Shown here: piece after piece, positions 38,035 to 45,814 of the stretch
Position numbering within the stretch: position 1 is the first letter of the stretch
Layout of the letters: each line of letters begins with the position of its first letter
NCBI RefSeq assembly: GCF_030160295.1
Contig: NZ_BSOB01000025.1
Coordinates: forward strand, 158,305 to 222,304
DNA: 64,000 nt
Direction of reading: 5' to 3'
Source of the DNA: Dyella acidisoli
Lineage (GTDB): Bacteria; Pseudomonadota; Gammaproteobacteria; Xanthomonadales; Rhodanobacteraceae
Made by a program: the position numbers and the translations under genes
The notes under the pieces: generated by a model
What the model was told of the DNA's origin: nothing
The model's database searches: none
Seen by the model: the letters and a program-made list of their open reading frames with translations, nothing else

Positions 38035-40812
38035 TCAATGGTACGCGGCGGCGACAGTCATCGCGCAGACGGTAGTGAACTGCTCGTATTGCTTTGAGGT
38101 TTGCTTCTGCTTGTCTTTTGAGTCAAGCCGATAATCGAATGAGCACGATTGTTGCGTTCCCTTGTCGTCCTGCCAGCGTGCGGTCAGTCGCCCGGCTTGA
38201 TCGACGCCGCGCAATAGAATCTGTCCAGCCTGACCCACCACGCCCAACGAGAGGCCTTTCTCGTTGAACACTTCCGCGCCGAACGGCAATGCCTGGCCGT
38301 CCTTCAGGCTGGCTTGGACGATGAGCGTGCGACCGTTCTCAGTCTTGAATTTCAGCATGACCACCGCGCCGGCATAGGGTACGACTTGCGCGCTCGTGGC
38401 ATCGAGTTGCACGTCCAGAGGCAATCCCTTGGGATCAATCTGGATGGTATTGAGCTGGTAAGGCGTCAGGTATGGCACCACCGCATAGCCGAAGTGATCG
38501 ACCCGTGCACCAGGAGCATTGGCTATGCGCGCACCGGCGGCGTTCGGCAAATACACAATGCCGACCGTGTCGCCGAGCGGTTGGCCGAATGTGACGCCAC
38601 CCGGATGTGCGATCACGGAGCCGCTCACGTTCAACGATGCCTGCGAATAGCCGCTGCCGTCGCCGTAACTGGCATTGAACACTGCATACGGGCTGCGATA
38701 ACCCACGCTCGCCGAGCCGGCGTTGCCGCCAGTATTGCTGCTGTGCGTCGCTGTGGCGCTGTAATTGAACTGGTTATCGCTGCCCAGCGTGCCAGTGAGC
38801 ATCCCCTGAGTCTGTGAGCCGGTCTGCTGATCGTGATTGAAGTTCAGCGTAAAGCTAGGCGAGTGCGTGTTGTGGCCCAGCGGCAACGTGAAGCTCACGA
38901 AGTACGCGTTGTCGTAGTGGCCCAGCGGATCCACCGAACGTGTCGCGGAGATGCTATAGCTAAGCTGGCGAAAGTGGTTGTTGTAGCCGACCTGGAACTG
39001 CGTGTTGTTGCCGCGCCGATTCCAATAGTCGCTGACAGCAACGTTGGCGTAGATCGAACCACCGGTGTGTCCCAGCGGCTGATTGAGTGACAGCGTGAAA
39101 TTGCTGCGCTGCCGTTCCACGCCAGTAGAGGAGATAATCGGATTGGTGGTGAACGCGCTTCCTGTGAGAGCCGCTTGCTGGGCTGGCGTCAAGACACTCT
39201 GTACCGGAACGCCATCGATCGTCTGCACGACCGGCTGTGTTGTGACATTGAAGGCGTTGATGCCCTGGCGCGCGTAACTGCGAGCTTCTTCCGCTTGAGT
39301 CAGGCTGAGAAAGCCGCCAGTGGAATAGCGATAAGTGGCGACCGACAGAGTCGTCTGTGTCGATGGGATGATCTTGCTGTAAGTCAGGCGCACACTTTGG
39401 CCTGACTGCGTCGAATAACCCGGGATATGGGCGTTGGCCTGGGTGACGTCCATCGCGAATGCGCCATAGCGCGTATTGATCGCAGCACCCGCCAGCAGTG
39501 CACCGTAGCCTTGTGAGCCTGCCAAGCCGGCATATCCCGTCAGCAGATTATTGAAGCCACGCTGCACCGTAGCTTGGAGCACGGCCGGCTTGTCGTGGAT
39601 CGTTGCATCGCGCAGCTCGCCGACAGCGATGTCGAAACGGGTGATGCCGGGGCGCAACAACTGCGCCACTGAGGCGTACGGGACAGAGAAGGTGCTCACA
39701 TGGCCGTCAGCTTCCGTCACCGTTACCTGCAAGTTGCCGCCATAACCGGTTGGATAGAGATCGCTGAGCGAGAACGGACCGGGTGACACGGTGGTTTCGT
39801 AGATCACCATACCGTTCTGACGTACGGTGATCTTGGCATTGGTCTGCGCGACTCCGCGCACCATGGGCGCATACCCTTGCAACGACTGCGGCAGCATGCG
39901 GTCGTCGGTACCCAGCTGTACGCCGCGGATGCCGTAGCTATCGAAGACTGCGCCATCCGTAAAGCTATCGCCGACCGTCAGTTGCGCGCGCAGTGAAGAC
40001 AGGTTGCGCTGAACGTAGGTATTGATGTTTTGCCACTGACGGCGGGATGGTGTACTGGCAGTTGCCGATTGCCAGTTGGCAGTGGCGTCTTCGCGAAAAT
40101 GCCAGGGGCCGAGATTGAGACCGCTATTCAACCCCAGATACGAGGTGGTCTGTGTTTGGCCCTGGCTGCTGTTGCGGTAGGTGTTGAAGTTGTAGTTCAA
40201 CAGCGCGGCCGGTACGCCGGCGTCCCAGTATTCCGGGTTGACGTAGCCGCGCGCCGCCTGCCCCAGGTAAGCCTGAGGCACAGTAATGTCGATACGCAGC
40301 TGCGTCATGTCAAACGTCGCGGTCGCGCCTGTGATCAGACTGCCCATGCTCACACAGGCCTTCGAATCGCTCAGGTTTGCAAGGGTCTCAGCGGGCAGTT
40401 TTGCCGGGTGCAGACCCAATTGGTCCAGGAACTTCCGATCGATGCACGGTGTAGCGCTGACGTTCGCGGAAGGGGCTGCGAAGCGTACGTCGCTGCGGCC
40501 AACCCAGACATTATTGAGGTACACGTCTGTGTTGTAGCTGCCCGGAAGCACAGGGTTGCCGTGCTCGAAGCGAGCCAGGTCCGTGGTGTTCTGTCCGGCG
40601 CCGGCCAGCAGGCTGCGATCGAAGTCGGCGTAGCCACTGCTGGCACTGGCGTCCGCGCCACTGGCAGCGGCGGATGCATCGGGTGATGCAGCGGCGGGAG
40701 CGGCGTAGGCGCTCGTCCAACTGCTTAGTGCAGCGGCAATTCCCGCGCAAAGCAAAATCTGGCGGCACACCCCATGTGTGGACACATGAAATGTGTGCCG
40801 ACGACGGATCAC
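38035..40812 (-). CDS. Fimbrial outer-membrane usher (FimD/PapC family)
   Basis: Outer-membrane pore that catalyses pilus polymerisation. The 925-residue protein has a signal peptide (about residues 1-37), an N-terminal periplasmic chaperone-binding domain (FDRSLLAGAGQNTTDLARFEHGNPVLPGSYNTDVYLNN near 63-100), a beta-barrel with the plug (DRMLPQSLQGYAPMVRGVAQTNAKITVRQNG near 305) and two C-terminal domains (GRTLIVQASLKDGQALPFGAEVFNEKG). It overlaps the chaperone gene by four bases. Length is somewhat above the 830-880 typical, owing to an Ala/Ser-rich stretch after the signal peptide. Confidence 0.93.
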   Translation of the reverse strand: MIRRRHTFHVSTHGVCRQILLCAGIAAALSSWTSAYAAPAAASPDASAAASGADASASSGYADFDRSLLAGAGQNTTDLARFEHGNPVLPGSYNTDVYLNNVWVGRSDVRFAAPSANVSATPCIDRKFLDQLGLHPAKLPAETLANLSDSKACVSMGSLITGATATFDMTQLRIDITVPQAYLGQAARGYVNPEYWDAGVPAALLNYNFNTYRNSSQGQTQTTSYLGLNSGLNLGPWHFREDATANWQSATASTPSRRQWQNINTYVQRNLSSLRAQLTVGDSFTDGAVFDSYGIRGVQLGTDDRMLPQSLQGYAPMVRGVAQTNAKITVRQNGMVIYETTVSPGPFSLSDLYPTGYGGNLQVTVTEADGHVSTFSVPYASVAQLLRPGITRFDIAVGELRDATIHDKPAVLQATVQRGFNNLLTGYAGLAGSQGYGALLAGAAINTRYGAFAMDVTQANAHIPGYSTQSGQSVRLTYSKIIPSTQTTLSVATYRYSTGGFLSLTQAEEARSYARQGINAFNVTTQPVVQTIDGVPVQSVLTPAQQAALTGSAFTTNPIISSTGVERQRSNFTLSLNQPLGHTGGSIYANVAVSDYWNRRGNNTQFQVGYNNHFRQLSYSISATRSVDPLGHYDNAYFVSFTLPLGHNTHSPSFTLNFNHDQQTGSQTQGMLTGTLGSDNQFNYSATATHSSNTGGNAGSASVGYRSPYAVFNASYGDGSGYSQASLNVSGSVIAHPGGVTFGQPLGDTVGIVYLPNAAGARIANAPGARVDHFGYAVVPYLTPYQLNTIQIDPKGLPLDVQLDATSAQVVPYAGAVVMLKFKTENGRTLIVQASLKDGQALPFGAEVFNEKGLSLGVVGQAGQILLRGVDQAGRLTARWQDDKGTQQSCSFDYRLDSKDKQKQTSKQYEQFTTVCAMTVAAAYH

Positions 40813-41552
40813 GGCGAGACGCTGCCCTTGAAGGAAGCGGTTGCGCCGTAATCGTTGACGATGTCATAGGCGACGGACGAACCCGACGCCGGTGACGTCG
40901 TCAGTCCCTTGATCTTGAGGCGCAGCGAGCCAAGCGGATCGACCATGCCGATGTCGGCGCTGTAAGGTTTGCCATCGACATCCACCGACAATTTGACGAT
41001 GGTGACGTGGTAGGGCGTGGGATTGTGCACTTCCAGGGCGTAGCCCTGGTCATCGGCGACAGCCTTCCAGGTCACTTTCCCGGGTGCCGTCTGCGCATCG
41101 CCAGGGAGATGTGCAGGACGGTAGAAAAGCTTGAGCCGCGAGCGGATCGCGAACTGCAATAGGTTCTTGCCAGCTGACTCTTGTGCGCTGGGCTTGGGCG
41201 GTATTTCCAGCACGTTGAGCCAGAACAACGACTCACGGTCACTCGGCAATTGAGCGGGTGTGGAAATGATGCGCAGGTCCTGATCCTTGTGCGCCTCCAT
41301 GCGGAACAGCGGAGGCGTGATCAGAAACGGCACGGTGACCTTGTCCGGTGTGGACTTGGGGTCGCCGTTGTCGATCCACGCTTCGACCAGCGCTGGATGA
41401 GCGTTGTCATTGGTCAGCCGTACGGTGACTTCGCCATCCTGGGCCGGGAACACCACGCGCGTTCCGGTGATCAGCACGCTGGCATTCGCAGCACCTGCGA
41501 AAAGGCACATGGCTAGCAGACCCACGCGGGCAGCGCGGATAAGGGTATTCAT
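40809..41552 (-). CDS. Periplasmic fimbrial chaperone (PapD/FimC family)
   Basis: Holds pilin subunits by donor-strand complementation before the usher. ATG 41552 gives 247 residues: signal peptide to about 24 (AANA), then two Ig-like domains with ITGTRVVFPAQDGEVTVRLTN, the FxMEAHKDQDLRI segment and the binding strand ESLFWLNVLEIPPKPSA (about residues 102-118). The Arg/Lys pair that anchors the subunit C-terminus appears as TRVVFP and RLKLFYRP. It follows the major-subunit gene after a hairpin and overlaps the usher. Confidence 0.92.
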   Translation of the reverse strand: MNTLIRAARVGLLAMCLFAGAANASVLITGTRVVFPAQDGEVTVRLTNDNAHPALVEAWIDNGDPKSTPDKVTVPFLITPPLFRMEAHKDQDLRIISTPAQLPSDRESLFWLNVLEIPPKPSAQESAGKNLLQFAIRSRLKLFYRPAHLPGDAQTAPGKVTWKAVADDQGYALEVHNPTPYHVTIVKLSVDVDGKPYSADIGMVDPLGSLRLKIKGLTTSPASGSSVAYDIVNDYGATASFKGSVSP

Positions 41553-41596
41553 GGACAGACTCTCGAGGATCAACGAATGGCGGGCGCGCAGGAACT

Positions 41597-41629
41597 ACGC
41601 TGCGGCAGCAATTGCTCTCGCCGCAGCGT
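41597..41629 (-). other. Intercistronic hairpin between pilin and chaperone genes
   Basis: ACGCTGCGGC and its exact complement (10 bp) flank a 13-base loop, 20 bases after the pilin stop and 45 before the chaperone ATG. No T-tract follows. It may protect the upstream pilin message so that pilin is made in excess, as in pap and fim operons. Confidence 0.5.
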
Positions 41630-41647
41630 GTCCGTTCTGCGATTTTT

Positions 41648-42178
41648 TTATTGGTACTGCGTCGTGTACGTTACGGTCGTGCTCACCAAGCCCGAGGTAG
41701 CGGCGGCAGTGGCGTAGTACTGGGCCTGGAAGTTCAGCGTCACGGCGCCGCCAGAGAGCGTTCCTACCGGTGAGTTGGTACCGGTGCTGAGATTCATGAC
41801 CGTGCCGGCGCCAGTGCCGGCGAGCAGCTGCACTTCGACATTGTTGCCGGAAGCGGTGTTCTTGAGATTGCCGGTTGTGGCATCGATGTTGGAGCCGCCG
41901 AATTGTTCCTGGACGCTGGTGAGGTTCGAATCGCAACCGGTCACCGCGATGGTGAACGGGGTCTTCCCGGCAACGGCGCCGGCTGCATTCAAGGCTGTCG
42001 TAAAGACTACGGGCAACTGAACGGTGCTGCTGGCGCTGCCGCTGCCATTGACGTTGAACGTGCAAGTGTTGGCGACAACCTTGCCGGTGATCGTGATGGT
42101 GCCATCCGACGCAAAGGCCGGAGCAACTGCCAAGCTGCAAACAGCCAACAGCGCGGCGGTGAGGAAAGTCTTCTTCAT
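41648..42178 (-). CDS. fimA: Major fimbrial subunit (type 1-like pilin)
   Basis: Main shaft subunit of the pilus. ATG 42178, near GGAAAAATTGC upstream, gives 176 residues with signal peptide MKKTFLTAALLAVCSLAVAPAFA. The mature protein begins DGTITITGKVVANTCTF, carries the pilin Cys pair (ANTCTF and VTGCDSN) and ends VTYTTQYQ, with the penultimate-region Tyr typical of chaperone recognition. Being first in the operon fits its high required abundance. The upstream leader has a CRP-like site and a hairpin with T-tract. Proximal ATGs in the longer frame lie in the leader. Confidence 0.87.
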   Translation of the reverse strand: MKKTFLTAALLAVCSLAVAPAFASDGTITITGKVVANTCTFNVNGSGSASSTVQLPVVFTTALNAAGAVAGKTPFTIAVTGCDSNLTSVQEQFGGSNIDATTGNLKNTASGNNVEVQLLAGTGAGTVMNLSTGTNSPVGTLSGGAVTLNFQAQYYATAAATSGLVSTTVTYTTQYQ

Positions 42179-42238
42179 TGCAATTTTTCCTGGGTATTGT
42201 TTGAGTTGCGTGTGTAGGACTAGGTGCAGCGTTTCGGT

Positions 42239-42295
42239 AAAAAAAGCGCTTACGGTGGGCCGGGCGTTTTCCCGCCCCCTCACGGGCAGGCCCAC
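42239..42295 (-). promoter_or_regulatory. Structured 5' leader of the fimbrial operon
   Basis: On the minus strand, GTGGGCC (from 42295) pairs with GGCCCAC (42261-42255) and encloses an inner stem GGGCG/CGCCC. Nine bases later follows a run of seven T (42245-42239). The arrangement resembles an attenuator 60 bases before the pilin start codon, though the T-run is further from the stem than in a standard terminator. Confidence 0.4.
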
Positions 42296-42329
42296 GCCTC
42301 GTGTGGACTCAGCAACAATCAAGCCAAAG

Positions 42330-42345
42330 CGTGACCCCTATCACA
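42330..42345. promoter_or_regulatory. Candidate CRP/Clp site upstream of fimA
   Basis: CGTGACCCCTATCACA matches TGTGA-N6-TCACA at 9 of 10 conserved positions (read on the minus strand TGTGATAGGGGTCACG). It lies about 150 bases upstream of the pilin start codon. Clp is the CRP-like global regulator in Xanthomonadales; control here is inferred. Confidence 0.5.
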
Positions 42346-42531
42346 TTGTCCGGGAAAACCGGCTGATTTCCTACACATGCCTTACACATTTCGCGGCTTT
42401 TTCCTACGGGCTGTCAGGAAAAAATGTGAACTGCATCTCCTGATTGGCAGGGGCTTGGTCAAAAAGTGACACGGGGTGTCAACAGGACTACGCGACCCAC
42501 GCGGAAATTACGGCGAACTTGTAAAGCACCC

Positions 42532-42580
42532 TTGACATAGCCCTGGTGTGTGCCTAGGCTATGTAAAGCGTGCTTTACAT
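42532..42580 (+). promoter_or_regulatory. Promoter and palindromic operator of the XRE/ABC cassette
   Basis: A consensus -35 TTGACA (42532-42537) is followed after 17 bases by TAGGCT (42555-42560). Directly downstream lies the 20-bp perfect dyad ATGTAAAGC-GT-GCTTTACAT (42561-42580), covering the expected start point. A half-site TGTAAAGC (42520-42527) sits just upstream of the -35. This is a classic repressor layout; the XRE protein encoded in the operon is the obvious candidate. Confidence 0.7.
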
Positions 42581-42689
42581 GCATTAGGGGAAGTGGATGA
42601 TGCGCCGTTACAGCGAGATTCTTTTCGGTCGGGGTCCTGTCGCTCGTACTTGGCCGTTGCGCCGAGTGGCAGCTTGAGGGAGAGCGGCC

Positions 42690-43292
42690 ATGCCTCGGTT
42701 TTCATTGAAGCAATACCAGCCGCGAGTGTTGATCGCGATGGCGATCTATACCGTTTTCATCATGTTCGTCTGGCCGCTGGTGAGCAAGACGACGAGCTTG
42801 CCGCTCAAGGTTCTGCTGGCGGTGGCGCCCACGGTGCCGGTGCTCTACGTCATCGCTCAAATGGCGCGGCTCATCCGCAACAGCGATGAACTGGAGCGTC
42901 ACACACATTTGGTTGCGTTAAGTACGGCGACGGCGGTGGTCAGCGCGCTGACATTCGTGGCGGGTTTTCTGGTTACCGCAGGTGTGGTGAAACTGGATGG
43001 ATCGAGCTTGCTCTGGGTGTATCCGGCGATGGTGTTCTGCTACGGCTTGGTGCGCTGGCGACTGATACGCAGTTACGGAGGAAGCATGTATTGCGACGAG
43101 GAGCTCAGCATCAAGCCGTACGTGTTCTTGATGCTGTTTGGCGTCGTCCTGCTTTTCGCTGGCGTGCCGCTTACGGGCCATGTAAACGAACGTGAACTGG
43201 GATTCGTGTATGGAACCGGCGGTGCCTTCATCGTATGCGGTCTCCTGTTTATGGCCGTGCATTGGTACAAGCGCAAATATCGCAGCGAATAA
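42690..43292 (+). CDS. Polytopic membrane protein of unknown function
   Basis: A 200-residue protein with about six hydrophobic segments in three pairs: residues 13-32 (VLIAMAIYTVFIMFVWPLV), 38-60, 78-100 (TATAVVSALTFVAGFLVTAGVV), 105-120, 140-160 (PYVFLMLFGVVLLFAGVPL) and 172-192. A short polar segment MARLIRNSDELERHTHLVAL lies between the second and third; similar IxxxDELE motifs occur in small membrane proteins paired with short XRE regulators. I do not recognise its activity. It is the first gene of the cassette, 110 bases after the operator, and the XRE gene starts five bases after its stop. Confidence 0.75.
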   Translation: MPRFSLKQYQPRVLIAMAIYTVFIMFVWPLVSKTTSLPLKVLLAVAPTVPVLYVIAQMARLIRNSDELERHTHLVALSTATAVVSALTFVAGFLVTAGVVKLDGSSLLWVYPAMVFCYGLVRWRLIRSYGGSMYCDEELSIKPYVFLMLFGVVLLFAGVPLTGHVNERELGFVYGTGGAFIVCGLLFMAVHWYKRKYRSE

Positions 43293-43297
43293 TCGTC

Positions 43298-43495
43298 ATG
43301 AATAACCTTGTGCGTGATTTGCGCACCGAGCGCGGCTGGTCGCAGGCCGAGCTCGCGCAGAAGCTGGATGTATCGCGACAAACCATCAATGCCATCGAGA
43401 CCGGAAAATACGATCCGAGTCTACCGCTGGCGTTCAAGGTCGCACGCCTGTTCGGCATGCCGATCGAAATGATTTTTGTGCCCGAAGAGGAGTGA
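43298..43495 (+). CDS. Small XRE-family (Cro/CI-type) regulator
   Basis: ATG 43298 gives 65 residues, almost only a helix-turn-helix: NNLVRDLRTERGWSQAELAQKLDVSRQTINAIETGKYDPS, then LAFKVARLFGMPIEMIFVPEE. This is the short YozG/SinR-like type that lacks a ligand domain. It lies five bases after the membrane protein gene and seven before the hydrolase gene, in the same transcript. A perfect 20-bp dyad at the operon promoter suggests autorepression. How a regulator without a sensor is controlled is unknown; contact with the membrane protein is one possibility. Confidence 0.88.
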   Translation: MNNLVRDLRTERGWSQAELAQKLDVSRQTINAIETGKYDPSLPLAFKVARLFGMPIEMIFVPEEE

Positions 43496-43502
43496 GGGAG
43501 AC

Positions 43503-45083
43503 ATGGCCTTGAAGGCGAGAACTGTTTTTCGCATCGTTGTTGCAGCAGCGGCAGTGGGCGTGCTGGCTTATCAGCATTGGCATCATGAGGAGCCTGCCGC
43601 CACGTCTTCGGCGGACTCAGCACCTATCACCACGCAGACCGAGACGAAGGAACCATCGCAGCCTGCGCGCACATGGCAGCGCGGAACGCTTACGTTCAAG
43701 CCGTGCGAGCTTGGCCGTCCGGGTAGTGGCGCACGGGCGCAGGCGTGGTGCACCACGTTCGACGTGCCAGAGAATCGCGATGATCCGCACAGCCGCCGCA
43801 TTGGGCTGAACCTGGCCATTGCACGCAGCGATGCACAGGTGCCTGCACCCGATATGGCGACGCTGCTCGCGGGTGGGCCCGGTGAAGCCGCGACCGAGGG
43901 ATGGGTGATTTTAGCTCCTGCATTTGCGGAGGTACGCAAGCATCACGATGTGCTGCTATTGGATCAGCGCGGCACGGGCCATTCGAATCCGCTGAGTTGC
44001 AAGAATGCGGAGGAGGCTTCGTCCGAAGACAATGCATTCACGTTGGACCTGGACAAGGTGCGCAAGAGCGTCACCGCATGCCTTGATGAAGTGCGTCAGA
44101 AGGCCGATCCGCGGTACTACACCACGACCATCGCGGCACAAGATCTTGAGGATGTGCGCAAGGCACTGGGATCGCCGCAGCTCGATCTGATCGGTGTGTC
44201 TTACGGTACGCGCATGGCACAGCAATACTTGAAGCGCTATCCGGACAGCGTGCGTAGCGTGGTGCTGGATTCGGTAGTGCCCAACCAGTTGGTGCTCGGT
44301 CAAGATTTCGCGCGCGATCTTGATGACGCGCTCAAGAAGAATTTCGCCAACTGCACGGCCGTCCCTGCATGCAAGCAACGGTTCGGTGATTCCATGCAGA
44401 CGCTTTATCAGCTGCGTGATGCCCTGCGCGCGAATCCCCACAAGGTCAGCTTTCGCGATCCCGAAACGTACGAAACCGTGGAGCGTCCTTTGAGCGAATT
44501 CTCGCTTGCCAGCGTGGTGCGCATGTTTGCGTATCAGCCGGAGACCGCAGCACTGTTGCCGCTATCGATCAATGCCGCGGCACATGGCGACGTCGGTCCG
44601 TTGCTGGGGCAGGCGAAGATTCTCAACGGTGATCTAAGCGGTGACATGAACAACGGCATGTCCATGAGCGTGATCTGCAGCGAAGATGCCGATCTGTTGC
44701 AACCGCAACCGCAGGATCAGAACACCATGCTCGGCAACCATCTGGTCGATGCGCTGAAGGCGCAGTGCGGAGTATGGCCGCATGGCACGCGCCCCACTGA
44801 TTTCCATGCGCCGCTGAAGAGCGACAAGCCCATCCTGCTGCTGTCCGGTGAGTTCGATCCGGTTACGCCACCCCGCTACGGCGAGCAGATTTTGCCGGGC
44901 CTCACCGATGGACGACAGCTGATCTTCAAGGGCCAGGGCCACTCTTTGCTCAGTCGTGGCTGCATGCCACAGCTGCTCGGCAAGTTCATCGACAAGCCCG
45001 ATCCCAAACTGCTGGACGCCCGGTGCCTGGACAAATTGGGCAGCACGCCAGCATTCATCGATTTCAATGGAGCGTCGCCATGA
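43503..45083 (+). CDS. TAP-like alpha/beta hydrolase (exported peptidase family)
   Basis: ATG 43503 gives 526 residues. A signal-anchor (FRIVVAAAAVGVLAYQHW, about residues 8-25) and a Thr/Pro-rich linker precede an alpha/beta hydrolase of the tripeptidyl-aminopeptidase (TAP) class: LLAGGPGEAATEG (oxyanion region), DVLLLDQRGTGHSNPL near 160, nucleophile GVSYGTR near 232, acid Asp in LSGEFDPVTPP near 451 and His in KGQGHSLL near 478. It probably acts in the periplasm. The stop overlaps the ABC ATPase start by four bases, linking it to export. Substrate unknown; it may process or destroy a peptide or antibiotic. Confidence 0.85.
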   Translation: MALKARTVFRIVVAAAAVGVLAYQHWHHEEPAATSSADSAPITTQTETKEPSQPARTWQRGTLTFKPCELGRPGSGARAQAWCTTFDVPENRDDPHSRRIGLNLAIARSDAQVPAPDMATLLAGGPGEAATEGWVILAPAFAEVRKHHDVLLLDQRGTGHSNPLSCKNAEEASSEDNAFTLDLDKVRKSVTACLDEVRQKADPRYYTTTIAAQDLEDVRKALGSPQLDLIGVSYGTRMAQQYLKRYPDSVRSVVLDSVVPNQLVLGQDFARDLDDALKKNFANCTAVPACKQRFGDSMQTLYQLRDALRANPHKVSFRDPETYETVERPLSEFSLASVVRMFAYQPETAALLPLSINAAAHGDVGPLLGQAKILNGDLSGDMNNGMSMSVICSEDADLLQPQPQDQNTMLGNHLVDALKAQCGVWPHGTRPTDFHAPLKSDKPILLLSGEFDPVTPPRYGEQILPGLTDGRQLIFKGQGHSLLSRGCMPQLLGKFIDKPDPKLLDARCLDKLGSTPAFIDFNGASP

Positions 45084-45814
45084 TCGAAGTGAAGGATCTG
45101 CACAAGCATTTCGGTGAAGTGAAGGCCGTAGACGGCGTTAGCTTCGTCGCGCGTGATGGTGAAATCACTGGTTTGCTTGGTCCGAATGGCGCTGGCAAGA
45201 CCACCACCTTGCGCATGCTCTACACACTGATGCAGCCCAATCACGGGCAGGTGCTGGTTGATGGCATCGATGTCGCACGCGATGCCGAAGCCGTGCGCCG
45301 CCGACTCGGTGTGTTGCCCGATGCGCGTGGGTTGTACAAGCGCCTTACTGCGCGCGAAAACATCGATTACTTCGCGCGACTGCAAGGCATGGAAGAATCA
45401 TTGATCCGCACACGGCGTGAACAGTTGATCAAGGCGCTGGACATGGAGGATATCGCCGACCGGCGTACCGAAGGTTTTTCACAAGGCCAGCGCGTGAAAA
45501 CGGCCATCGCGCGTGCGCTGATACACGATCCTAAGAACGTGATTCTGGACGAACCTACGAATGGCCTCGACGTCATGGCTACTCGCAGCATGCGGCAGTT
45601 CATGCATCGCTTGAGGGATGAAGGGCGTTGCGTGCTCTTCTCCAGTCACATCATGCAGGAGGTGGCGGCGCTATGCGATCGCATCGTGGTGATTGCGCAC
45701 GGCCGCGTCGTGGCCGATGACACGCCCGACGCGCTGCGCACGCAAACCGGCGAAGCCAATCTGGAGGATGCCTTCGTGAAGATCATCGGCAGTGAAGAGG
45801 GGTTGGCGGCATGA
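45080..45814 (+). CDS. ABC transporter ATP-binding protein (NatA-like)
   Basis: The 244-residue ATPase starts MIEVKDLHKHFGEVKAVDGVSFVARDGEITGLLGPNGAGKTTTL, with Walker A near residue 38. The signature reads FSQGQRVKTAIARALIHDP rather than LSGGQ, as in NatA of Bacillus, followed by Walker B NVILDEPTNGLD and SSHIMQEVAALCDR. ATG 45080 overlaps the hydrolase stop and the 3' end overlaps the permease. NatA-NatB exports sodium in B. subtilis; the closest analogues also export other compounds, so the substrate stays open. Confidence 0.87.
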   Translation: MIEVKDLHKHFGEVKAVDGVSFVARDGEITGLLGPNGAGKTTTLRMLYTLMQPNHGQVLVDGIDVARDAEAVRRRLGVLPDARGLYKRLTARENIDYFARLQGMEESLIRTRREQLIKALDMEDIADRRTEGFSQGQRVKTAIARALIHDPKNVILDEPTNGLDVMATRSMRQFMHRLRDEGRCVLFSSHIMQEVAALCDRIVVIAHGRVVADDTPDALRTQTGEANLEDAFVKIIGSEEGLAA

